This document shows positions 56,011-63,706 of a stretch of 64,000 nt of DNA, piece after piece. The notes under the pieces are model-generated. The model saw only the letters and a program-made list of their open reading frames with translations. It was not told where the DNA came from and did not search any database. Position 1 is the stretch's first letter, and each line of letters opens with the position of its first letter. Origin of the DNA: Dermatobacter hominis. Lineage in GTDB: Bacteria > Actinomycetota > Acidimicrobiia > Acidimicrobiales > Microtrichaceae. The DNA is taken from positions 4,216,001 through 4,280,000 of the forward strand of contig NZ_CP085840.1 in assembly GCF_020715685.1 (NCBI RefSeq), written 5' to 3'. Made by a program: the position numbers and the translations under genes.

Positions 56011-57407
56011 CCGAGGGACGCGAGGCCGCCCGCCGCCAGGAGCGGCTCCTGGAGGCCCTGGCCTGCCCGACCTGCGGCGCAGCCCTGGCCGTCGCCGACG
56101 CCAGCCGGCACGAGGGCCTGATCGTCGCCGCCGACCTGCTCTGCAGCGCGCACGGCCGCGTCGGCATCGTCGAGAGCTACGACGTCAGCTTCCGCCCGGT
56201 CGACCTCGAGCGGGCGGCGGAGGGCGGCACCCCGGGGGGCCACGTCCGCGTGCCCGTCGCGGTCGACGACCCCTCGATCACCGCCGTCGGCGAGTGGGTC
56301 TACGGGTGGGAGGGCGCCCGCACGACGGGCGACGGGCCCCACGAGCTCGTGCTGCCGTTCGACGGCGTGGGCGTGTCGATCTCGTTCTACGCGCACGACT
56401 GGTGCGGCCAGGCCGAGCTGCTCGTCGACGACGAGCCCGTCCGGCTGGTCGACCTGTACCGCGTCGAGACCGAGCTCGTCCTCGTCGACCTCTGCGGGCT
56501 GGCCGACGGCCACCACGTCCTGCGGGTCCGGGCCACCGGCGTCGGCAACCCGCACAACCACGGCGACCAGGTCGTGGTCAGCCGCTACGACGTGCTGGTG
56601 CGCCCCGACGACGCGCCGCTCCCGTCGCTCGAGCCCGTCAACCGGGGCAACGGCTTCCCGCCCCGGTTCGCCGAGCTGGTCGCCGAGCTCGGGCCCGAGG
56701 CCGTCGTCGTCGACGTCGGCGGCGGGGACCGCCGCTTCGGCGACCCCCGGGTCTACAACCTCGAGTACCTGCACTTCGAGCTGCCCGACATCTTCGCCGA
56801 CGGCCTGCGCCTGCCGTTCCGCACGGGCTCGCTCGACCTCGTGCTCAGCCAGGCGGTGCTCGAGCACGTGCCGGACCCGCAGCAGGCGATGGACGAGATG
56901 CGCCGCGTGCTCAAGCCCGAGGGCGTGCTCTACATCGAGATCGCCTTCATGCAGCCGCTGCACGCCGTGCCGTCCCACTACTTCAACGTCACGAGCTACG
57001 GCCTCGAGTACCTCCTCCGCGACTGGGAGGTCCAGGAGGCGGGGGTCTTCACCGGCCTGCACGACACGTTCGAGTGGTTCGGCCGCTGCGTCAGCGCCGA
57101 GCAGAAGGTCGGCAAGGAGAAGCTCGGCACCGCGCTCGAGATCCTGGCCGAGATCGACTCGATGACGCCCGAGGCGGAGCTGCGCCCGATCGCGGGCTCG
57201 GTGTGGGCGACGGCCCGACGGGGCGGCGCCCCGCTCCGGGAGGCGGCGCCCGCGGCGGCCCCGCCGACCCTCGAGGTGTTCACGACCGAGGCGCTCGTCC
57301 GCGAGGTCGACGTCCGCTTCCGCAAGGCCCTGCGGTCGCCGGTCCGCAACGGACGCCGGGTGCTGTCCCGCTCCGCTCGCCTCGTCCGCGCCCGCACCGG
57401 GGGATGA
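56007..57407 (+). CDS. Zinc-ribbon and beta-sandwich methyltransferase
   Basis: Protein of 466 residues coupled to the fusion gene (ATGA overlap). Residues 14-65 look like a Trm112/zinc-ribbon start (LEALACPTCGAALA, with a later LLCSAHGRVG giving a third cysteine). Residues 70-210 form a beta-rich domain (HVRVPVAVDDPSITAVGEWVYGWEGAR, SISFYAHDWCGQAELLVDDEPVR), perhaps carbohydrate-binding. Residues 220-400 are a class I methyltransferase: VVDVGGGDRRFGDPRVYNLEY, the LDLVLSQAVLEHVPDPQQAMDEMRRVLKPEGVLYIEI block and a conserved HYFNVTSYG. The C-terminal tail is Arg-rich (RSPVRNGRRVLSRSARLVRAR). It probably methylates a sugar of the exported glycan. Confidence 0.85.
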   Translation: MTEGREAARRQERLLEALACPTCGAALAVADASRHEGLIVAADLLCSAHGRVGIVESYDVSFRPVDLERAAEGGTPGGHVRVPVAVDDPSITAVGEWVYGWEGARTTGDGPHELVLPFDGVGVSISFYAHDWCGQAELLVDDEPVRLVDLYRVETELVLVDLCGLADGHHVLRVRATGVGNPHNHGDQVVVSRYDVLVRPDDAPLPSLEPVNRGNGFPPRFAELVAELGPEAVVVDVGGGDRRFGDPRVYNLEYLHFELPDIFADGLRLPFRTGSLDLVLSQAVLEHVPDPQQAMDEMRRVLKPEGVLYIEIAFMQPLHAVPSHYFNVTSYGLEYLLRDWEVQEAGVFTGLHDTFEWFGRCVSAEQKVGKEKLGTALEILAEIDSMTPEAELRPIAGSVWATARRGGAPLREAAPAAAPPTLEVFTTEALVREVDVRFRKALRSPVRNGRRVLSRSARLVRARTGG

Positions 57408-59086
57408 CCACGGCCGCCGGCCGTCGGAGGTGGGTGGCCGACGTCCTGCGGCCCGGACGGGTGGCCCGGGCCGCCGTCCTGGGCGCGCTGTACGCCTTCG
57501 TGGCGGCTGCGTTCCTCCCTGGATCGATGGTCCCTGACTCGCTCGACATGTGCTGGCAGGCCATGTCGGGCGAGTACAACGACTGGCACGCGCCGGTGAT
57601 CACATGGCTGTGGGGCATCCACTTCGTCGCACCGGTCTGGCTGTTCCTGGCGACGCTTGCGGCGACGATCGTCGCCATCCACTTGATCATCAGCCGTTGG
57701 CTGCGACCCTGGGCCTCCGTCGTGGCGACGTCGCTGATCGTCCTGTTCCCGGGCACCCTCGGCTGGCTCGGCCACATCGGCAAGGACCAGTGGTTCGCCG
57801 CCGCGTGCCTGCTCGGCATCGCCCTGCTCGGGCGCGCCTCGACCGAGCAGCGGCGCCGCGCCCGTCGGGCCCTCCTCGTCGGCGCCGCGGTCTGCCTGTG
57901 GCTGGCGATCGCGGCGCGCAAGAACGCCGTGCTGCCGGTCGCGGTCGTCGTCCTGGTCGGCTGGCCCGTCCCGGCGTCGCTGTTCGGGAAGTTCCGCGGG
58001 GTCGGCTGGGCGCGTCGCATCGTGACGTCTGTGTCGGTCGTCGTGCTGCTGCTCCTCTCGGTCACGCTGCTCGACTCGCTCGTCGTGCAGCCCGAGGCGG
58101 TGCACGCCGAGCAGTCGACCTACATGTTCGACCTGGCGGGCATCTCGCTCGACGAGCACGAGATGCTCTTCCCGAAGGGCACGTTCCCGCGTGGGACCAC
58201 GCTCGAGGACGTGGACCAGTACTTCGACCCCCGGGCCGGTGACGCCTACTTCTTCGCGCCGGGGACGCCCGTCGACCCGTTCAAGCCCCCGGGCCAGGTG
58301 GCGCGCCTGCGCACGGCCTGGCTCGACGCGGTGCTCGAGCACCCCGACGACTACCTCCGCACCCGGCTGACCTACACCTGGGCGCTGCTCGGCGGATCCG
58401 GGCCGCACCCCCTGCGGAGCATCAACGACGAGGGCTCCCGGCCCGAGACGTGGGACAGCCCGTGCCCCCTGCCCGAGCGGACGTACCCGGCGCTGCACGA
58501 GGACGTGTTCGACGCCCTCGACTGGTTCGAGGAGCGGAACGTCTTCCGGGGGTGGACGTTCCTGCTCGTGCTCGTGGCCGCCTCGGCCGTCGCCGGCCTC
58601 CGGAAGGTGCTCGAGGCCCGCTGCCTGCTCGCGGCCGGCGTGCTCTCGCTCGTGGGCCTGGCGGTGGCCGGGATCAGCCCCACCTACCGGTACTCGTGGT
58701 TCACGGCCCTCGCCGCGCTGGTCGCGGTCGCCCTGGCGCTGCGCCGGATCCCGGCCCTGGCCGCCCGGTCGCCGGGCGGGGACGGGGCCGAGGTCCCGGA
58801 GGGGGGACCGCCGGACGACGACGGGCCGGCTCCGCCCACCGCGGCCGAGGCGTCGCCCGCCGACGGCGCGGCATCCGCCGGGGACGCGGAGGGCGAGCGC
58901 GACGTGGTGCCCGTCACCGCCGGGGCAGCAGTGGTCGACGCAGCAGCGGTGGTCGACGGGCCTGCCGAGGGCGACCGGGTCGCCGGACCGGCCGCGCTCG
59001 ACCCGGGGCCGGAACCGGCGGGCGAACCGCCCGTCGCGCCCGTCCGGCGGTCCCGCGGCCGGCGTCGCCGCCGCGGCGGCGGCTGA
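57404..59086 (+). CDS. Polytopic membrane protein with disordered C-terminal tail
   Basis: Protein of 560 residues whose ATG overlaps the previous stop (ATGA). Residues 20-260 hold about seven hydrophobic helices, with a first extracytoplasmic loop (LPGSMVPDSLDMCWQAMSGEYNDWHAPVITWLWG) suited to a GT-C glycosyltransferase or O-unit polymerase; a soluble region (about 225-350) with PKGTFPRGTTLEDVDQYFDPR follows, then three or four more helices (about 380-460). Residues 470-560 are Pro/Ala/Glu-rich, disordered, and end in an Arg-rich tail (SRGRRRRRGGG) that resembles cytoplasmic membrane-protein tails. No named family. Likely acts on the same glycan as the coupled exporter. Confidence 0.72.
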   Translation: MTTAAGRRRWVADVLRPGRVARAAVLGALYAFVAAAFLPGSMVPDSLDMCWQAMSGEYNDWHAPVITWLWGIHFVAPVWLFLATLAATIVAIHLIISRWLRPWASVVATSLIVLFPGTLGWLGHIGKDQWFAAACLLGIALLGRASTEQRRRARRALLVGAAVCLWLAIAARKNAVLPVAVVVLVGWPVPASLFGKFRGVGWARRIVTSVSVVVLLLLSVTLLDSLVVQPEAVHAEQSTYMFDLAGISLDEHEMLFPKGTFPRGTTLEDVDQYFDPRAGDAYFFAPGTPVDPFKPPGQVARLRTAWLDAVLEHPDDYLRTRLTYTWALLGGSGPHPLRSINDEGSRPETWDSPCPLPERTYPALHEDVFDALDWFEERNVFRGWTFLLVLVAASAVAGLRKVLEARCLLAAGVLSLVGLAVAGISPTYRYSWFTALAALVAVALALRRIPALAARSPGGDGAEVPEGGPPDDDGPAPPTAAEASPADGAASAGDAEGERDVVPVTAGAAVVDAAAVVDGPAEGDRVAGPAALDPGPEPAGEPPVAPVRRSRGRRRRRGGG

Positions 59087-59151
59087 CCCCCCCCCGGGGC
59101 AGCGCCCCGCTCCGGGAGCGGCCCCGGCGCGTGGGCCCGCCGCCCGGCGCC

Positions 59152-59157
59152 TAACAT
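59152..59157 (+). promoter_or_regulatory. Candidate -10 (TAACAT) for the GT2/methyltransferase pair
   Basis: TAACAT lies 47 bases before the ATG at 59204. The leader would be about 40 bases; no strong ribosome-binding site is visible just before the ATG. Confidence 0.35.
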
Positions 59158-59203
59158 CGACCCGTCCCCGTGGAACCGAACGCCGCGGGGCTCGTGCCCT
59201 CCC

Positions 59204-60376
59204 ATGGAACTGACCATCGTCATGCCGTGCCTCGACGAGGCCGAGACCCTCGAGACCTGCATCCGCAAGGCCCAGGGCTACCTCCTCCGGGCGGGTGTCG
59301 ACGGCGAGGTCGTGATCGCCGACAACGGCAGCAGCGACGGCAGCCAGGAGATCGCCATCCGCTGCGGTGCCCGCCTCGTCGAGGTCGCCGAGAAGGGCTA
59401 CGGCGCCGCGCTGATCGGCGGCATCACCGAAGCCCGGGGCACCTACGTGATCATGGGCGACGCCGACGACAGCTACGACTTCGAGCACCTCGACCCCTTC
59501 GTCGAGCACCTGCGCGACGGCGCGGACCTGGTCATGGGGAACCGGTTCGCCGGCGGCATCGCGCCCGACGCCATGCCCCCGCTGCACCGCTACCTCGGCA
59601 ACCCGGTGCTGAGCTTCATCGGCCGGCTCTTCTTCCGCAGCGACATCCGCGACTTCCACTGCGGTCTCCGCGGCTTCCGGCGCGACACCATCCTCGCCCT
59701 CGGCCTGTCGACGACCGGCATGGAGTTCGCCAGCGAGATGGTCGTCAAGGCCAGCCTGTGCCACCTGCGGATCGACCAGGTGCCGACCACCCTCCGCCCC
59801 GACGGGCGCTCCCGGCCGCCGCACCTGCGGAGCTGGCGCGACGGCTGGCGCCACCTGCGCTTCCTCATGCTCTACAGCCCGCGCTGGCTGTTCTTCTACC
59901 CGGGCGTCGTGCTGATGGTGCTGGGCGTGACGCTCGGCGCCGTGCTGTCGATCACGCCGATCGACCTCGGATCGTTCGACCTCGACGTGTCGAGCCTCGT
60001 GGTCTCGTCGGGGCTCGCGGTGATCGGCTACCAGTCGATCTGGTTCGCCATCCTCTCCAAGTCGTTCGCCAGCCGTGAGGGCCTGCTGCCCATGGACGTG
60101 CGCGTCGACCGGTTCCGGCAGCTCTTCCCGCTCGAGAAGGCGCTCGCCGTCGCGGCGGTGGCGATCCTGCTCGGCGCGGTCGGCCTGGCCGCCGCGGTGC
60201 TCAAGTGGGACTTCTCGCCCCAGGACGCCCGGTCGAGCCTCCGTCTCGTGGTGCCGTCGATGACCGTGCTGATCCTGGGCGTGCAGACCGCCCTGTGCAG
60301 CCTCCTCCTCGGCGTGCTGTCGCTGCCGTCCAGCCGGTCCTCGGCGTCCGCGCTCGTCCGCCGCCCCGTGCCCTGA
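59204..60376 (+). CDS. Polyprenyl-phosphate glycosyltransferase (GT2, DPM1/GtrB-like)
   Basis: Protein of 390 residues. Residues 1-225 are a GT-A domain with TIVMPCLDEAETLETCIRKA, ADNGSSDGSQEIA, and the DADDSYDFEHL motif in which Asp-x-Asp holds the metal; DFHCGLRGFRR and GMEFASEMVVKA are typical of dolichol/polyprenyl-phosphate mannosyl- and glucosyltransferases. Residues 230-390 carry four membrane helices, as in GtrB-like enzymes. It makes the lipid-linked sugar donors that GT-C enzymes such as those at 46629 and 48350 would use. The small methyltransferase follows after 54 bases. Confidence 0.92.
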   Translation: MELTIVMPCLDEAETLETCIRKAQGYLLRAGVDGEVVIADNGSSDGSQEIAIRCGARLVEVAEKGYGAALIGGITEARGTYVIMGDADDSYDFEHLDPFVEHLRDGADLVMGNRFAGGIAPDAMPPLHRYLGNPVLSFIGRLFFRSDIRDFHCGLRGFRRDTILALGLSTTGMEFASEMVVKASLCHLRIDQVPTTLRPDGRSRPPHLRSWRDGWRHLRFLMLYSPRWLFFYPGVVLMVLGVTLGAVLSITPIDLGSFDLDVSSLVVSSGLAVIGYQSIWFAILSKSFASREGLLPMDVRVDRFRQLFPLEKALAVAAVAILLGAVGLAAAVLKWDFSPQDARSSLRLVVPSMTVLILGVQTALCSLLLGVLSLPSSRSSASALVRRPVP

Positions 60377-60430
60377 CCCACGGCGGGCGACCTGCCCGCC
60401 ACGCTCCCGACCCCCCGATCGGAGAACCTC

Positions 60431-60985
60431 GTGAAGCTCCTCGACCGCGTGCTGCGCGACTGGCGCATCGCCCAGGCCACCTCGCTGATCCCGCCGGGGG
60501 CCGAGGTGCTCGACATCGGCTGCCACGACGGCGCGCTGTTCCGCGCCATCGGCCCGGCGCTGCGCTCCGGCCTGGGGCTCGACGGCGACCTGCTCGGCGA
60601 GCTCGAGGGCCCGGCCTACCGGCTCGTCCCCGGGCACTTCCCCGAGGACCTGCCCCCCGGGTCGGGCCCGTTCGACGTGGTCACCATGCTGGCGGTGTTC
60701 GAGCACATCCCGACCGACGCCCAGCCGGCGCTCGTGGCGGCGATCCACGACGCGCTGCGCCCGGGTGGGCTGGTCGTGATCACGGTGCCGTCGCCGGCGG
60801 TGGACCAGATCCTCGACGTGATGATCAAGGCGCGGGTGCTCGACGGCATGGAGACCGAGCAGCACTACGGGTTCGTGCCGGCCGACCTGCCGCCGCTGTT
60901 CGCGGACCAGGGCTTCGAGCTGACGCTCGAGCGCCGCTTCCAGCTCGGCCTGAACAACCTGTACGTGTTCACCCGGCCGGCCTGA
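60431..60985 (+). CDS. Class I SAM-dependent methyltransferase
   Basis: Single-domain protein of 184 residues. The SAM-binding motif is VLDIGCHDGALFRAIG (about 25-40), followed by the DVVTMLAVFEHIPTDAQPALVAAIHDALRPGGLVVITVPSPAVD motif block. No N- or C-terminal extra domain. GTG start with GGAGAACCTC upstream. Neighbouring genes suggest a glycan or lipid substrate, but the sequence does not show which. Confidence 0.88.
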   Translation: MKLLDRVLRDWRIAQATSLIPPGAEVLDIGCHDGALFRAIGPALRSGLGLDGDLLGELEGPAYRLVPGHFPEDLPPGSGPFDVVTMLAVFEHIPTDAQPALVAAIHDALRPGGLVVITVPSPAVDQILDVMIKARVLDGMETEQHYGFVPADLPPLFADQGFELTLERRFQLGLNNLYVFTRPA

Positions 60986-61017
60986 TCGCCGACCGGGTGG
61001 GCGCGACCGTGGTCGAC

Positions 61018-61039
61018 GCCGCGGGGCTCAGCCCTCGGC
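61018..61039. terminator. Hairpin with the carboxylase stop codon in its loop
   Basis: GCCG and CGGC enclose GGGC-TCA-GCCC with a small internal bulge. The loop TCA is the stop codon of the minus-strand carboxylase gene (61028-61030). The convergent methyltransferase gene ends 32 bases away, so it may serve both. Confidence 0.4.
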
Positions 61040-62803
61040 GGCCTCGATCACGACGACGACCTCGCCGGCGGCGACCGACTGGCCCGGCTCCACGTTGACG
61101 GCGGTGACCGTGCCGTCGATGTCGGCGGCCACGTTGTTCTCCATCTTCATGGCCTCGAGCACCACGACGGGGTCGCCCGCCGAGACGGCCTGGCCGACCT
61201 CGACGTTGACCTTCACGATCGTGCCCTGCATCGGGACGGCGATCTTGCCGCTGCCCGCCGCGCTGGCACCCCCGGCGGCGCCGCCGCCCCGCTTCGGGCG
61301 AGGCTTCGCGGCCGGCCCGCCGGCCACCGGCGCCAGCTGCGACTCGGGCACGTAGAGCGCCACGGCGAACTTCTTGCCGTTGACCTCGACGTCGACGTCG
61401 CGGCGCACCTTCGGCTCGGCCTCGGTGTCGCCCGCGGCCGCCGGCACGGCGCCGACCCCGGTCAGGTCCAGGGTGTCCTCCACCCACTTGGTCGAGTGGG
61501 TGAGCGCCTGGAAGTCGGGGTGGCGCAGGATCGCGAGGTCGGCCGGGATGGTGGTCGCCACGCCCTCGATCTCGAACTCCTCGAGCGCCCGGATCATCCG
61601 CGCGATCGCGATGTCACGGTTGCGGCCCCACACGCAGAGCTTGCCGGTGAGGTTGTCGTAGTACTGGGAGATCTCGTCGCCCTCCTCGTACCCGCCGTCC
61701 CAGCGCGTGCCGTAGCCCGAGGCCACCCGCAGCCTGGTGATGGGACCGGGGGAGGGGAGGAACGCGCCCTCGGCGACGAGCTCGGCGTTGATCCGGGTCT
61801 CGATCGCGTGGCCGTCGATCTGGATCTCGTCCTGGGTGAACGGCAGCGGCTCGCCGGCGGCGACGCGCAGCTGGAGCTCGACGAGGTCCTTGCCCGTGAC
61901 CATCTCGGTGACGGGGTGCTCGACCTGGAGCCGGGTGTTCATCTCCAGGTAGTAGAAGGACTCGTCCTGGTAGAGGAACTCGACGGTGCCGGCGTTGACG
62001 TAGTCGCAGCCCCGGGCCACGGCCACGGCGGCCTCGCCCATCTCGGCGATGATGCGGTCGGGGATGCCGGCGGCCGGCGCCTCCTCGATCAGCTTCTGGT
62101 GGCGGCGCTGCGCCGAGCAGTCACGGGTGCCGAGGTAGACGGCGTTCCCGTGGGCGTCGCAGAGGACCTGCACCTCGACGTGGCGAGGGCCGGTCAGGTA
62201 GCGCTCCATGTAGCACTCGTCGCGACCGAAGTAGGCGAGCGCCTCGCGCTGGGCGGACTCGAGCGCGGCCTCGACCTCGTCGGGCGAGCCGACGACCTTC
62301 ATGCCGCGCCCGCCGCCGCCGTACGCGGCCTTGATGGCGATCGGGTAGCCGAAGTCCTCGCCGAACTGCTTGACCTGCGACGGGTCGGTGATGATGTCGG
62401 TCGTGCCCGGCACGCCGTGCACGCCGACCTTCTCGGCGGCGAGGCGGGCCGAGATCTTGTCGCCCATCACGTCGATCGCCGGCGGCGGCGGACCGATGAA
62501 GGTCACCCCCAGGTCGGTGATGCGCTGGGCGAAGTCGCTGTTCTCGGAGAAGAACCCGTAGCCCGGGTGGACAGCCTCGGCGCCGGAGCGCTGGATCACG
62601 TCCAGCACCTTGTCGGCGTCGATGTAGCTCTCGGCGGCCGTCTGACCCCCGAGCGCGTAGGCCTCGTCCGCCAGGCGCACGTGGAGCGCGTCCCGGTCGA
62701 GGTCGGAGTACACGGCCACCGTGGAGATCCCCATCTCGCGACACGCCCGGATGACCCGGACCGCGATCTCACCACGATTTGCGATCAGCACCTTGGAAAA
62801 CAC
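61028..62803 (-). CDS. Acetyl/propionyl-CoA carboxylase alpha subunit (biotin carboxylase + BCCP)
   Basis: Single chain of 591 residues, the actinobacterial AccA3 layout. Residues 1-445 are the biotin carboxylase: FSKVLIANRGEIAVRVIRAC at the start, the ATP-grasp loop GGGGRGM (about 165), the carboxylase motif EMNTRLQVEHPVTE with catalytic Glu and Arg, then VEGVATTIPADLAIL. A linker with KPRPKRGGGAAGGASAAG leads to the biotinyl domain, whose lysine is Lys553 in EAMKMEN. It supplies carboxybiotin for malonyl- or methylmalonyl-CoA synthesis; the carboxyltransferase is not in the window. The GTG start at 62803 gives the usual N-terminus. It is divergent from birA, whose product biotinylates Lys553. 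Confidence 0.95.
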   Translation of the reverse strand: MFSKVLIANRGEIAVRVIRACREMGISTVAVYSDLDRDALHVRLADEAYALGGQTAAESYIDADKVLDVIQRSGAEAVHPGYGFFSENSDFAQRITDLGVTFIGPPPPAIDVMGDKISARLAAEKVGVHGVPGTTDIITDPSQVKQFGEDFGYPIAIKAAYGGGGRGMKVVGSPDEVEAALESAQREALAYFGRDECYMERYLTGPRHVEVQVLCDAHGNAVYLGTRDCSAQRRHQKLIEEAPAAGIPDRIIAEMGEAAVAVARGCDYVNAGTVEFLYQDESFYYLEMNTRLQVEHPVTEMVTGKDLVELQLRVAAGEPLPFTQDEIQIDGHAIETRINAELVAEGAFLPSPGPITRLRVASGYGTRWDGGYEEGDEISQYYDNLTGKLCVWGRNRDIAIARMIRALEEFEIEGVATTIPADLAILRHPDFQALTHSTKWVEDTLDLTGVGAVPAAAGDTEAEPKVRRDVDVEVNGKKFAVALYVPESQLAPVAGGPAAKPRPKRGGGAAGGASAAGSGKIAVPMQGTIVKVNVEVGQAVSAGDPVVVLEAMKMENNVAADIDGTVTAVNVEPGQSVAAGEVVVVIEAAEG

Positions 62804-62807
62804 GACC

Positions 62808-62813
62808 TATCTT
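62808..62813 (+). promoter_or_regulatory. Candidate -10 (TATCTT), leaderless start at 62820
   Basis: TATCTT ends 6 bases before the ATG at 62820; the hexamer lies in the 16-base gap between the divergent starts. Confidence 0.55.
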
Positions 62814-62819
62814 CGCCCG

Positions 62820-63647
62820 ATGCCGTTCGAACGCGCCAAAGCAGCGCTCACGGGGACCCGGTTCGCGGACCTCCGGTGGGTGGATGAGACCGGTTCGACC
62901 AACGCGGACGTGGTCTCGATCCTGGGCTCGCAGGACCCGTCGGAGGACCGCCGGCCGGTCGTCCTGGTGGCCGGTCACCAGACCGCGGGCCGCGGTCGGC
63001 GGGACCGGACGTGGGAGGCGCCGCCGGGCTCGTCGCTCCTCATGACCGTAGGGCTACCGGTCGGCGACATCGACCCGGCGCGCTGGCCGCTCGTCAACGC
63101 GGCGGTCGCGCTCGCGGTGGTCGACGCCGCGCCCGACCTGCGCGTGAAGTGGCCGAACGACCTCGTCGCGCCCGGCGTCGGCGCCGACGGGGCCGACCTG
63201 AAGGTGGGCGGGATCCTGGCCGAGCTGCACCAGGACCTCGGCGGCCTCGGGCCGTGCCTCGTGGTCGGGCTGGGCCTCAACCTGAACTGGGGTGCGATGC
63301 CCGACGAGCTGGTCGCCACCGCGACGTCGCTCGACATCCTGCTCGGCGGCCACGTCGACGCCGAGGTCGTCGTCACCGACCTGCTGGTGTCGCTCGACAG
63401 CCGCTGGCTCGGGCAGCTCGGTCGCTCGACGCCGAACGTCGACCGGCTCCTCGACGCCTACCGGTCCCGATCGGCGACGATCGGCCGGCGGATCTCGGTC
63501 GAGCTCGAGGCCGGCACCGGCGAGGGCCTGCTGACGGGCACGGCGGTCGACGTGGACGCGTCGGGGGCGCTCGTCGTCGAGGACGACGCCGGCGAGGTGC
63601 GGACCGTCACCGTCGGCGACGTGGTGCACCTCCGGCCGACCGACTGA
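62820..63647 (+). CDS. birA: Biotin--[acetyl-CoA-carboxylase] ligase
   Basis: Protein of 275 residues that forms biotinyl-AMP and attaches biotin to the BCCP lysine. The motif AGRGRRDRTWEAPPGSSLLMTV (GRGRRGR-type biotin-binding loop, about 60-80) and the KWPNDL motif (about 117-122) with its catalytic lysine are present, and GLGLNLNW follows. The C-terminal SH3-like domain is about 225-275. There is no N-terminal helix-turn-helix, so it is a group I ligase without repressor function. The ATG at 62820 is supported by the TATCTT -10. It is divergent from the gene of its substrate protein. Confidence 0.95.
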   Translation: MPFERAKAALTGTRFADLRWVDETGSTNADVVSILGSQDPSEDRRPVVLVAGHQTAGRGRRDRTWEAPPGSSLLMTVGLPVGDIDPARWPLVNAAVALAVVDAAPDLRVKWPNDLVAPGVGADGADLKVGGILAELHQDLGGLGPCLVVGLGLNLNWGAMPDELVATATSLDILLGGHVDAEVVVTDLLVSLDSRWLGQLGRSTPNVDRLLDAYRSRSATIGRRISVELEAGTGEGLLTGTAVDVDASGALVVEDDAGEVRTVTVGDVVHLRPTD

Positions 63648-63671
63648 CCACCCGGGCCGCCGTGCGGTCGG
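63636..63671. terminator. Possible hairpin after birA
   Basis: CCGACCG (63636-63642) pairs with CGGTCGG (63665-63671) over a 22-base loop that contains CCCGGG. The left arm lies in the last codons of birA. Confidence 0.3.
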
Positions 63672-63706
63672 TTCAGGGGGCGACCGGCGGCCGGCGGGCA
63701 GCCCGA

